Positions 1 to 5,473 of a DNA stretch of 5,979 nt are shown piece by piece. The position numbers and the translations under genes are program-made. Location: NCBI GenBank assembly GCA_949948825.1, contig CATLIJ010000165.1:1-5979 (forward strand), written 5' to 3'. Every line of letters begins with the position of its first letter. Position 1 is the stretch's first letter. This DNA is from an uncultured Clostridiaceae bacterium (lineage in GTDB: Bacteria > Bacillota > Clostridia > Lachnospirales > Lachnospiraceae). The notes beneath the pieces are model-generated. The model saw only the letters and a program-made list of their open reading frames with translations. It searched no databases and was not told the DNA's origin.

Positions 1-77
1 TGGCGGCTCATAGGTTCCTGCCTTTTGATCTGCTCTTCCTTCAGTATCTGCCCTAATGTCTGCTCAAAATCACTCAT
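1..77 (-). CDS. murB: UDP-N-acetylenolpyruvoylglucosamine reductase, N-terminal fragment
   Basis: Only the first 25 codons and two bases of the next are in the window; the rest lies beyond position 1. MurB is the cytoplasmic FAD enzyme that uses NADPH to reduce UDP-GlcNAc-enolpyruvate to UDP-MurNAc in peptidoglycan synthesis. The visible peptide begins MSDFEQTLGQILKEE and reaches E21-P22-M23-S24-R25, followed by CA (His or Gln). EPMSRH is the conserved segment that opens the FAD-binding domain of MurB (EPMSRHTTF in family members). The ATG at 77-75 has an AGGAGG site at 87-82, four bases upstream. The gene starts 15 bases after the hprK stop, so the two are almost certainly co-transcribed. 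The call rests on a short motif plus the familiar uvrC-hprK-murB order. Confidence 0.8.
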   Translation of the reverse strand, partial: MSDFEQTLGQILKEEQIKRQEPMSR

Positions 78-92
78 CCTGCCTCCTGATGA

Positions 93-1019
93 TCACAATG
101 CCCGCCCCAGATTGGCCTGAACCCGGTTATAGAGCTCTCTTGCCGCATTATAGCCCATTTTCTTCTGGCGGAAGTTTACTGCTGCTGACTCTACAATAAT
201 CGCGAGATTCCGGCCCGGACGAATGGGAATATTGTGGCACACCACCCGGTTCCCCAGAAATTCAATATACTGATCCTCCATTCCCAGCCGGTCATACTCC
301 TTATCCCGGTTCCAGTCCTCCAGCTTAATCACCATATTAATGGACTGGGTTTCCTTCACACTCTCCACCCCAAACAGAGCTTTTACATCAATAATGCCGA
401 TTCCCCGAAGCTCAATAAAATGCTTGGTAATATCCGGCGCACTGCCAATAAGTGTATCATCACTGACCCGCCGGATCTCCACCACATCATCTGTCACCAG
501 CCGGTGTCCCCGCTTGATCAGCTCCAGAGCTGCCTCGCTTTTGCCGATTCCGCTCTCACCCATAATCAGAACACCCTCGCCAAATACATCCACCAAAACT
601 CCATGAATGCTGATACACGGAGCCAGCTTTACATTCAGCCACCGGATAATCTCAGCCATCAAATCCGAGGTTGTCTTATCTGACCCCATACACGGCACCT
701 GATAATGGCGGCACAGATCCTGCATATCCTCGTCCGGAATCTGGCTGCGGCTGTAAACCATGCAGGGAATTTCACTGGACAGAAGCTTCTCATAAATCTT
801 TACCTTTCTCTCCCGGCTTAAGGTTTTAATATACTCCTGCTCCACAAACCCGATAATCTGCACCCGCTCTTTATCAAAATGGTCAAAAAACCCGGTCAGC
901 TGCAATGCCGGACGGTTCACATCCGGGTGAGACAGCACCACCTTGTCCGTGTCAATCTCCGGAATAAAATTTTTCAGCCCCATCTTTTGAATCAGTTCCG
1001 TAATCGTAACACCATACAT
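93..1019 (-). CDS. hprK: HPr kinase/phosphorylase
   Basis: This bifunctional cytoplasmic enzyme phosphorylates HPr on Ser46 and also removes that phosphate. In Firmicutes P-Ser-HPr is the CcpA co-repressor of catabolite repression and lowers PTS sugar uptake. The 308 residues match the usual family length of about 310. An N-terminal domain (about 1-130) precedes the kinase domain. The conserved His is H139 in SIHG. The P-loop GESGIGKS spans 154-161, and the Asp pair is D177-D178. The HPrK signature (ELRGIGIIDVKALFG) spans 203-217, and the C-terminal IPIRPGRN lies at 264-271. No key residue is missing. The ATG at 1019 gives the expected VTITELI beginning. It has two purine-rich sites upstream, GGAG at 1028-1025 (5-base gap) and AAAGGAG at 1037-1031 (11-base gap). 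A promoter lies in the gap after uvrC, and murB follows 15 bases downstream. Confidence 0.97.
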   Translation of the reverse strand: MYGVTITELIQKMGLKNFIPEIDTDKVVLSHPDVNRPALQLTGFFDHFDKERVQIIGFVEQEYIKTLSRERKVKIYEKLLSSEIPCMVYSRSQIPDEDMQDLCRHYQVPCMGSDKTTSDLMAEIIRWLNVKLAPCISIHGVLVDVFGEGVLIMGESGIGKSEAALELIKRGHRLVTDDVVEIRRVSDDTLIGSAPDITKHFIELRGIGIIDVKALFGVESVKETQSINMVIKLEDWNRDKEYDRLGMEDQYIEFLGNRVVCHNIPIRPGRNLAIIVESAAVNFRQKKMGYNAARELYNRVQANLGRAL

Positions 1020-1053
1020 ATCTTCTCCGGCTCCTTTATGTTTTTATCCTCTG

Positions 1054-1078
1054 ATTATGATAAATTATTATTCATAAT
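1054..1078. repeat. AT-rich inverted repeat in the hprK leader
   Basis: ATTATGA at 1054-1060 is repeated in inverted form as TCATAAT at 1072-1078, a perfect 7-base dyad around an 11-base AT-only centre. It lies between the predicted hprK transcription start (about 1112) and the ribosome site. It could be a protein operator or a weak RNA hairpin. With only A-T pairs apart from one G-C per arm, the hairpin would be unstable. No known operator consensus is recognised, and AT-rich leaders throw up such dyads by chance. Confidence 0.35.
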
Positions 1079-1118
1079 ACTATGCCAATTATTCATCACG
1101 GTTCAATCCTTCAGCAAT

Positions 1119-1147
1119 ATATTAACACAAATCAAAAAAAATGTCAT
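1119..1147 (-). promoter_or_regulatory. Candidate sigma-A promoter for hprK-murB
   Basis: Reading the minus strand, ATGACA at 1147-1142 (five of six to TTGACA) is followed by exactly 17 bases, including a run of eight T, and then TAATAT at 1124-1119 (four of six to TATAAT). The bases just before the -10 are TGT, making an extended -10 (TGnTAATAT). The predicted start near 1112 leaves a leader of about 92 bases before the hprK ATG. The -35 overlaps the uvrC stop codon. It would allow hprK and murB to be expressed separately from uvrC. Read-through from uvrC is also likely, because no terminator hairpin is visible between them. Confidence 0.6.
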
Positions 1148-3027
1148 CACTCTTGTACAGGCTTTGCCTCTCTCCGGAAAAAACCATACACACTCTCCGC
1201 AGCTGCCCGGTTCATCCCCGGCGCCTCCAAAAGCTCCTCCACCTGGGCATCCCGGATAGCCTCCAGAGATTTAAAATACCGCATCAGGGCCTTTCTTCTT
1301 GTGGCCCCAATTCCCGGAATGTCATCCAGAATGGACTTTACCTGGCTTTTCCCCCGCAGGCTCCGATGATACTCAATGGCAAAGCGGTGGGCCTCATCCT
1401 GAATCCGGGTAATCAGCCGAAAGCCCTCGGAACGGTGATCAATGGGAATCTCCTGATTTTCATAATACAGGCCCCGGGTCCTGTGGTTATCATCCTTTAC
1501 CATTCCGCAGACCGGAATGGACAGTCCCAGCTCCTTTAACACCTCCAGGGCAATATTCACCTGCCCCTTTCCTCCATCCATCATCAAAAGATCCGGAAAA
1601 CGGGTAAAGCTTCCCAGCTCCTCCCCCTCTCCAGACTCCTTCAGCCGGCTTTTCTCCTCCAGCCCATGGCGGAAACGGCGCAGCAGCACTTCCCTCATAG
1701 ACCCATAATCATTGGCTCCGATGATGGTCCGGATCTTAAACTTCCGGTAATCATTCCGCTTCGGCTTTCCATCCTCATAGACCACCATGGACCCTACAGA
1801 TTCACACCCGGAAATATTGGAGATGTCATAAGCTTCCACCCGGCTCACCGGCCCGATCCCCAGCCAGCCAGCCACCTGATTCATGGCTCCCACTGTTCTC
1901 TGCTCTTCTCTTATGATCTTCTCCTTATCCTGAGTCAGCACAAGAGCCGCATTCCTTTGAGCCAGGTCCACAAGCTGCTCCTTCTCTCCCTTTTTTGGAA
2001 CAATAATATGGACCTTCTGGCCTTTCCGGGAGCTTAACCACCGGCTGATCACCTCCGAGTCCTCCAGCTCGGTCTGCACCCAAAGCTCCTTTGGCAAAAA
2101 AGGCGTTCCTGCATAAAACTGCTTTACAAAGCTGGACAGCACCTGCCCCTTTTCCTCCTGGGCTGCAATAGCCATGTGAAAATGCTCCCGCCCGATAAGC
2201 TTCCCCTCACGGACAAAGAACACCTGCACCACCGCATCCTCCTGGTCTCTAGCCATAGCAATAATATCCCGGTCCTGCATACTGCTGCTGGTAATTTTCT
2301 GCTTCTGAGCCACCTTTTTCACACTGGAAAGCAGCTCCCTGTACTCAATGGCCTTCTCAAAATCCATGTCCTCTGATGCCTGCATCATCTGTTTCTCCAA
2401 AAGAGACAGCACCTTCTCATAACGTCCGTTCAGAAATTCCAGGGCCAAGGCCACATTCTCCCCATAAGCCTCCCGGCTCACCGTCCCCTGGCAAGGTCCG
2501 TCGCACTGCTTAATGTGATAATTGAGGCAGGGCCGGTCCTTTCCCACATCCCGCGGCAGGACCCGACTGCATGTCCTTATTTTGTAAAGCTTGTGAATCA
2601 AATCCAGGGTATCCTTTACTGCTCCCACACTGGTATAAGGGCCGAAATATTTGTTTTTATCCTTTTTCATCTCCCTTGCCAGCATAATCCTGGGAAATTC
2701 CTCTGTCACAGTCACTTTAATATAAGGATAAGCCTTATCATCCTTCAGCATGGTATTATAGCGGGGACGATGCTCTTTGATCAGATTGCATTCCAGCACC
2801 AAAGCTTCCAGCTCTGAATCCGTGACAATATACTCAAATCGGGCAATCCGGGAAACCATCTGTTCAATCTTGGCAGTCTTATTGCGGCTGCTTTGAAAAT
2901 ACTGCCGCACCCGGTTTTTCAGGCTGATTGCCTTTCCCACATAAATGATCTCATCTCTTTTGTCATGCATCAAATAAACTCCTGGCTGAGCCGGAAGTTT
3001 TTTTAACTCCTCTTCTATATCAAACAT
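1147..3027 (-). CDS. uvrC: UvrABC system protein C (excinuclease subunit C)
   Basis: UvrC binds the UvrB-DNA complex and cuts on both sides of bulky lesions in nucleotide excision repair. The 626 residues are typical of the family. The N-terminal GIY-YIG nuclease (3' cut) shows G16-V17-Y18, I28-Y29-V30-G31, R39 and E79. Four cysteines (C153, C167, C175, C179) match the spacing of the Fe-S cluster ligands described for E. coli UvrC. The UVR domain that contacts UvrB spans about 206-241. The RNase H-like nuclease (5' cut) carries D401 in AYDISN, D484 in MMDGGKGQ and H547 in DEAHR. Tandem helix-hairpin-helix motifs occupy about 565-615 (IPGIG, APGM). The ATG at 3027 has GGGGAG at 3038-3033, five bases upstream. 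The stop is doubled (TGATGA). The gene starts 26 bases after the DUF1653 gene, so it probably shares its transcript. Confidence 0.98.
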   Translation of the reverse strand: MFDIEEELKKLPAQPGVYLMHDKRDEIIYVGKAISLKNRVRQYFQSSRNKTAKIEQMVSRIARFEYIVTDSELEALVLECNLIKEHRPRYNTMLKDDKAYPYIKVTVTEEFPRIMLAREMKKDKNKYFGPYTSVGAVKDTLDLIHKLYKIRTCSRVLPRDVGKDRPCLNYHIKQCDGPCQGTVSREAYGENVALALEFLNGRYEKVLSLLEKQMMQASEDMDFEKAIEYRELLSSVKKVAQKQKITSSSMQDRDIIAMARDQEDAVVQVFFVREGKLIGREHFHMAIAAQEEKGQVLSSFVKQFYAGTPFLPKELWVQTELEDSEVISRWLSSRKGQKVHIIVPKKGEKEQLVDLAQRNAALVLTQDKEKIIREEQRTVGAMNQVAGWLGIGPVSRVEAYDISNISGCESVGSMVVYEDGKPKRNDYRKFKIRTIIGANDYGSMREVLLRRFRHGLEEKSRLKESGEGEELGSFTRFPDLLMMDGGKGQVNIALEVLKELGLSIPVCGMVKDDNHRTRGLYYENQEIPIDHRSEGFRLITRIQDEAHRFAIEYHRSLRGKSQVKSILDDIPGIGATRRKALMRYFKSLEAIRDAQVEELLEAPGMNRAAAESVYGFFRREAKPVQE

Positions 3028-3053
3028 TGCCGCTCCCCTTTCTCCTGTCCCTG

Positions 3054-3572
3054 TCAGCGAAGCCGCCTTCCGTCAAAATGTCTCTGAATCGAAAGATATT
3101 GAATCACACCCTCCAGCTGCTCCTGAACCGTTCCCGCCTGAGGCTTCATGTCCAAAGCCACATAGATGCTGTCCAAATCGGATTGTGACACAGTCTCTCT
3201 CCATTTTTTCAAATAAGAAATTTTTTCCTCCAGGCTTTCTGCATCAAGAAATTCCAAAAGGGCCAGAGCCGGCTTTTCCTCCCGCTCCTCCACAATCGTA
3301 ACTCCGCTTCCCGCCTCCCCTTCTCCCGACAGGTTTCTCTCACGCTCCACCTTTTCAAACTCATATCGCTGAGGAGACTTGGGGTATCTGCTTACATCTA
3401 CCAGGCTGACAAACTGGTAAAATGGTTTTACATATACCTGAAAATCACCAAAAAGGGCCTGATATACCACCATTGCCTCTCTGGTCTCCCAATGGCTGGC
3501 TATGGTGACAATCTGATACAGTTCCCCCTTAAAATGCCGGTAAAGCTCCCCGGCACATATCCTTCTCTCCAT
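3054..3572 (-). CDS. DUF1653 domain protein
   Basis: A 172-residue soluble protein of unknown function. Residues about 8-75 form a DUF1653 domain, recognisable from GELYRHFKGELYQIV, ETREAMVVYQALFGD and KPFYQFVSLVD. Small bacterial proteins often consist of little more than this domain. Here an acidic linker (about 75-100, rich in E and G) leads to a helical tail (about 101-172, starting ALLEFLDAESLEEK and ending in basic residues RRLR) that resembles tails on clostridial relatives. Membrane segments and cysteine clusters are absent. I chose the ATG at 3572 because the DUF1653 homology begins there and GGGAGG lies at 3588-3583, 10 bases upstream. The frame stays open back to 3830, but that part overlaps the neighbouring gene and looks non-natural. 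It lies 26 bases after the DUF6142-like gene and 26 before uvrC. Confidence 0.85.
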   Translation of the reverse strand: MERRICAGELYRHFKGELYQIVTIASHWETREAMVVYQALFGDFQVYVKPFYQFVSLVDVSRYPKSPQRYEFEKVERERNLSGEGEAGSGVTIVEEREEKPALALLEFLDAESLEEKISYLKKWRETVSQSDLDSIYVALDMKPQAGTVQEQLEGVIQYLSIQRHFDGRRLR

Positions 3573-3582
3573 TCTGCAGATT

Positions 3583-3588
3583 CCTCCC
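3583..3588 (-). promoter_or_regulatory. Ribosome binding site deciding the DUF1653 start
   Basis: GGGAGG on the minus strand lies 10 bases before the ATG at 3572-3570, in the 26-base gap after the previous gene's stop. The gap is slightly long, but no other in-frame start nearby has a comparable site. This supports the 172-residue form over the longer open frame. Confidence 0.65.
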
Positions 3589-3598
3589 TTTCTCCTCT

Positions 3599-3925
3599 TC
3601 ACCGGTTCAAAATTCCTGCCGCAATCACACAGACCCAAAATACAGTCAATCCCCCTGACATCCATAAACCAATCTTTGACAGCAGATAATTCTTCTCCTT
3701 TTCCAGAAAAGACAATCCTCCGTAAATCAAAGCTCCCAAAGCAAACACAAGACTGCTGACTCCCCAGGCCGCCACATTCAGCTCCCCCTGTCCCTGCAGC
3801 CGGACACTCAATCCAAGGCTGACCACACAAAGAGCCAGAGCAGTCAGGGCCAAAAACAGGCAGATGCGGCTTCTTCTGGCAAAAGGTTTTCGAATATAAG
3901 AAATTTTAAACTTCTGTCTTCTCAC
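3599..3925 (-). CDS. Small three-helix membrane protein, DUF6142-like
   Basis: A 108-residue integral membrane protein of unknown function. A basic N-terminus (residues 1-20, eight Arg/Lys) precedes three hydrophobic segments at about 21-41, 52-73 and 84-105. A short charged loop, LEKEKNYLL, separates the second and third. By the positive-inside rule the N-terminus should be cytoplasmic. Size, layout and the FLEKEKNYLLSKIG segment resemble small Lachnospiraceae proteins grouped as DUF6142; this is recognition from memory and moderate. The start is GTG at 3925, because the frame has no ATG before residue 89 and a strong GGAGGAG lies at 3937-3931, five bases upstream. The first 20 bases overlap the end of the VanZ gene, suggesting coupled translation. 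Confidence 0.75.
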   Translation of the reverse strand: MRRQKFKISYIRKPFARRSRICLFLALTALALCVVSLGLSVRLQGQGELNVAAWGVSSLVFALGALIYGGLSFLEKEKNYLLSKIGLWMSGGLTVFWVCVIAAGILNR

Positions 3926-4382
3926 GGCGCCTCCTCCTTATGCGAACCGTCTGCACCATATAAAAACAAACATATCCCAATGCTCCCCCTGTGGTGTTGA
4001 GCAGCAGGTCATCCACATCAAAGCTTCCCACCTTACAGACCAGCTGTATGGTCTCAATGCAAAGGCTGATTCCAAAAGAGAGAAGACAGATCCTCTGCCA
4101 CTTCCTTCCATTTTTCAAGATGACTGGCAGAAAAAAACCACATGGGAGAAACGCTGCCACATTCCCCACCACATTCAGTAAAAACGCCTCCATTCCCAAT
4201 TGATGTCTATATTGATAGAACCGCCGGATCTCCCGGAACAGCTCCAGATTATAAGCATATTCACGTTGCGCCGGCGCCCTTCCAAAGGACTCGGCAAAAA
4301 ACATAAAATAAACCAGCGACGCCAGATAGGCTCCGAACATCACCCACCCAAGCTTCTGATTCCTGGTTGCATTTTTGATCAT
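3906..4382 (-). CDS. VanZ-family membrane protein
   Basis: A 158-residue membrane protein of the VanZ-like family, named for the teicoplanin-resistance accessory protein. The biochemical role of most members is unknown, and nothing here indicates a van resistance cluster. Four hydrophobic segments are visible at about 12-29, 66-88, 97-116 and 130-147. Family hallmarks are YNLELFREIRRF (44-55), GNVAAFLPCGFFLP (73-86), the E110/Q113 pair in CIETIQL, and FDVDDLLLNTTGG (121-133). The C-terminus is strongly basic (RIRRRRREK), consistent with a cytoplasmic end. The ATG at 4382 has AAAGGA at 4394-4389, six bases upstream. It is first in the uvrC cluster and follows the structured noncoding gap. Its last 20 bases overlap the next gene. 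Confidence 0.92.
   Translation of the reverse strand: MIKNATRNQKLGWVMFGAYLASLVYFMFFAESFGRAPAQREYAYNLELFREIRRFYQYRHQLGMEAFLLNVVGNVAAFLPCGFFLPVILKNGRKWQRICLLSFGISLCIETIQLVCKVGSFDVDDLLLNTTGGALGYVCFYMVQTVRIRRRRREKTEV
3931..3937 (-). promoter_or_regulatory. Ribosome binding site for the GTG-started gene
   Basis: GGAGGAG lies inside the last codons of the VanZ gene, five bases before the GTG at 3925-3923. The same bases encode part of the arginine-rich VanZ tail. Ribosomes finishing VanZ would uncover and reuse the site, which favours coupled translation. Confidence 0.7.
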
Positions 4383-4414
4383 AACTCTTCCTTTCCCAAT
4401 TTTTCTGGCAACAA

Positions 4415-4433
4415 TTCAGACGCCCCGTCTGAA
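4415..4433 (-). other. Perfect 8-bp hairpin ahead of the VanZ gene
   Basis: On the minus strand TTCAGACG, loop GGG, CGTCTGAA makes a perfect 8-pair stem. It lies 32 bases before the VanZ start codon. The bases after it (TTGTTGCC) are only weakly T-rich, so it is a poor intrinsic terminator. It may be a 5' stabilising hairpin of the vanZ-uvrC mRNA, or the terminal palindrome of the larger element. It shares bases with the left arm of the flanking inverted repeat, so the two structures cannot form at the same time. Confidence 0.5.
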
Positions 4434-4440
4434 CGGTTAC

Positions 4441-4469
4441 TTTTTAAGCGCCCTGTAACGCGCTTTCAA
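4441..4469 (-). promoter_or_regulatory. Possible promoter for the vanZ-uvrC cluster
   Basis: On the minus strand TTGAAA at 4469-4464 (five of six to TTGACA) is followed by exactly 17 bases and then TAAAAA at 4446-4441 (four of six to TATAAT). The start would be near 4434, putting the perfect hairpin at 4433-4415 at the very 5' end of the message. The 6-bp hairpin AAGCGC/GCGCTT lies across the spacer and overlaps both boxes. The match may therefore be incidental to the structured element. Confidence 0.35.
4446..4465 (-). other. 6-bp hairpin with a competing partner
   Basis: AAGCGC at one end pairs with GCGCTT at the other around an 8-base loop. The loop contains GTTAC (minus strand, 4459-4455), which can instead pair with GTAAC at 4440-4436. 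The two foldings are mutually exclusive. The five bases after the hairpin on the minus strand are A, so it is not a Rho-independent terminator in that direction. Confidence 0.45.
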
Positions 4470-4474
4470 AATCC

Positions 4475-4494
4475 TGCTGCCCTGACAGGCAGCA
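4475..4494 (-). other. 7-bp GC-rich hairpin
   Basis: TGCTGCC and GGCAGCA are perfect inverted copies around a 6-base loop. No T-run follows on either strand. It is the middle of three consecutive hairpins, directly after the long stem at 4497-4535 in transcription order. Confidence 0.55.
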
Positions 4495-4496
4495 TA

Positions 4497-4535
4497 CGTC
4501 TGGCCGCAGTTTTGGAATCAAACCACAGCCAGACG
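4497..4535 (-). other. Long hairpin, 16 bp as minus-strand RNA
   Basis: CGTCTGGC at one end and GCCAGACG at the other form a perfect 8-bp base. On the minus strand the next eight positions also pair continuously (TGTGGTTT with AAACTGCG, three of them G-U), leaving a 7-base loop. Four more pairs, three of them G-U, can be added outside. Read as plus-strand RNA, each of those six wobbles is an A-C mismatch and the stem breaks up. That asymmetry is direct sequence evidence for the transcribed strand. Confidence 0.6.
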
Positions 4536-4618
4536 CACATCCCCGACTTAGGAACTGTTCAGAAATAACTTTACCTTTTGCTTGTCTCTTTCTCTGATTG
4601 CACAGAATAAAAAACCTG

Positions 4619-4768
4619 TCAAAACAAAATCTCAGACTTACGCTTTAAAAGAATGCTTCCACTTACAATGGATACAACTCCAACTGCAATCCCTGCCACC
4701 AGAATCACCACTCCTGCGGCAATATTACATACAGCTGCATTTCTCATGGTTTTATAAACCTTTTCCAT
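4619..4768 (-). CDS. 49-residue conserved-type membrane protein after pyrE
   Basis: This short gene runs from ATG at 4768 to TGA at 4621-4619. The product starts MEKVYKTMRN, continues through an uninterrupted hydrophobic stretch at about 11-41 rich in G, A, V and I, and ends with the polar tail LKRKSEILF. The hydrophobic part could be one long helix or two short ones around residues 28-30. AAGGAG at 4782-4777, eight bases upstream, overlaps the region just after the pyrE stop. Only 16 bases separate it from pyrE, so it should be the last gene of the pyr transcript. I recall similar short proteins (MEK-YKTMR start, LLK-KSEI end) in Lachnospiraceae, but they have no assigned function. A link to pyrimidine synthesis is suggested by position only. 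Confidence 0.75.
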   Translation of the reverse strand: MEKVYKTMRNAAVCNIAAGVVILVAGIAVGVVSIVSGSILLKRKSEILF

Positions 4769-4784
4769 AACATACTCTCCTTAC

Positions 4785-5459
4785 TTACTCTGCTCCATAC
4801 TCTCTATAATATGCGTCAATGGCCGCTTTCAGATTCTCGTCAATCACAATTTTTCCTTTATAAGGGCGATTATACAAATGCTCCACCACCTCTGCCATGG
4901 TGACAATGGCTGTTGTCTTAAAACCGTATTTTTCCTCCATCTCCCGAAGAGCAGACTGCCTGCCCTGCCCCCGCTCCATACGGTCCACAGACACTACCAG
5001 TCCCAGCACATTTACATCTCCCTGGGCTTTCAAAATGGGAAGAGTCTCCTCAATGGAGGTTCCTGCTGTAGTCACATCTTCAATAATCACCACCCGGTCA
5101 TTGTCAATTATGGGACTTCCCAGCAGAATCCCCTTGTCCCCGTGGTCCTTGATCTCCTTGCGGTTAGAGCAATACTTAATATCCGCGCCATACAGCTCAC
5201 TGATTGCCATGGATGCTGCCACAGTCAGAGGAATCCCCTTGTACGCCGGCCCAAACAGCACATCAAAATCTGTTCCAAAGGCATTCTTCACGGCTCTGGC
5301 ATAATATTCTCCCAAACGCCGCAGCTGTGTTCCGGTCCGGTAAAATCCCGTATTTACAAAAAACGGCGTCTTTCTCCCGCTCTTAGTGACAAAATCCCCG
5401 AATTTCAGCACTTCACAGTCAATCATAAACTCAATAAATGCTTTCTTGTAATCTTCCAT
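4785..5459 (-). CDS. pyrE: Orotate phosphoribosyltransferase
   Basis: Cytoplasmic enzyme that joins orotate to PRPP, giving OMP and pyrophosphate, the fifth step of UMP synthesis. The 224 residues are close to the usual 210-225. Visible features are KSGRKTPFFVNTG (26-38), FGPAYKG (69-75), the flexible catalytic loop NRKEIKDHGDKG (99-110) with lysines and H106, and the PRPP-binding motif VVIIEDVTTAGTS (123-135). All expected active-site elements are present. I chose the ATG at 5459 because homology begins at MEDYKKAFIEFM and a perfect AGGAGG lies at 5473-5468, eight bases upstream. The frame continues to a TTG at 5498, but those 13 extra codons look like untranslated leader. It lies 64 bases after pyrD, with no convincing promoter between, so both are probably on one transcript. 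Confidence 0.97.
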   Translation of the reverse strand: MEDYKKAFIEFMIDCEVLKFGDFVTKSGRKTPFFVNTGFYRTGTQLRRLGEYYARAVKNAFGTDFDVLFGPAYKGIPLTVAASMAISELYGADIKYCSNRKEIKDHGDKGILLGSPIIDNDRVVIIEDVTTAGTSIEETLPILKAQGDVNVLGLVVSVDRMERGQGRQSALREMEEKYGFKTTAIVTMAEVVEHLYNRPYKGKIVIDENLKAAIDAYYREYGAE

Positions 5460-5467
5460 TGCACAAG

Positions 5468-5473
5468 CCTCCT
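5468..5473 (-). promoter_or_regulatory. Ribosome binding site deciding the pyrE start
   Basis: A perfect AGGAGG eight bases before the ATG at 5459-5457 fixes the pyrE start. The upstream TTG at 5498 has no comparable site. Confidence 0.8.

Larger units (their letters stand above)
4428..4563 (-). other. Structured intergenic element (candidate RNA or small repeat)
   Basis: This 136-base noncoding block is framed by an imperfect inverted repeat: TCTGAACGGTT at 4428-4438 against AACTGTTCAGA at 4553-4563 (10 of 11 paired). Between the arms sit three hairpins, at 4446-4465, 4475-4494 and 4497-4535. As minus-strand RNA this folds naturally into a closing helix around a multi-branch junction. The longest hairpin has all its non-Watson-Crick positions as G-U on the minus strand and as A-C mismatches on the plus strand. 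That points to a transcript in the direction of the operons. The single imperfect pair of the closing arms is the opposite (A-C on minus, G-U on plus). It fits either a structured RNA (pyrE-end UTR, vanZ leader or sRNA) or a miniature inverted-repeat element. No known RNA family is recognised. Confidence 0.5.

Noticed and set aside
234..683. Plus-strand 149-codon open frame opposite hprK
   Set aside because: Antisense to well-conserved hprK kinase sequence, with low-complexity His/Pro/Leu composition and no recognisable domain.
3573..3830. Extension of the DUF1653 frame to a 258-residue protein
   Set aside because: The extra 86 residues read antiparallel-free but overlap the DUF6142-like gene in another frame, show Cys/Gly-rich unnatural composition and precede the point where family similarity and the ribosome site occur.
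4200..4568. Plus-strand 122-codon open frame crossing the structured gap
   Set aside because: It runs antisense through VanZ and then across the hairpins, with no recognisable domain and no conserved-looking composition.
4597..4621. Possible terminator after the 49-residue gene (T-run after CAGG)
   Set aside because: The T-run is real, but the only stem available is ACAG/CTGT (4 bp) enclosing the run itself, which is too weak and wrongly ordered for an intrinsic terminator.
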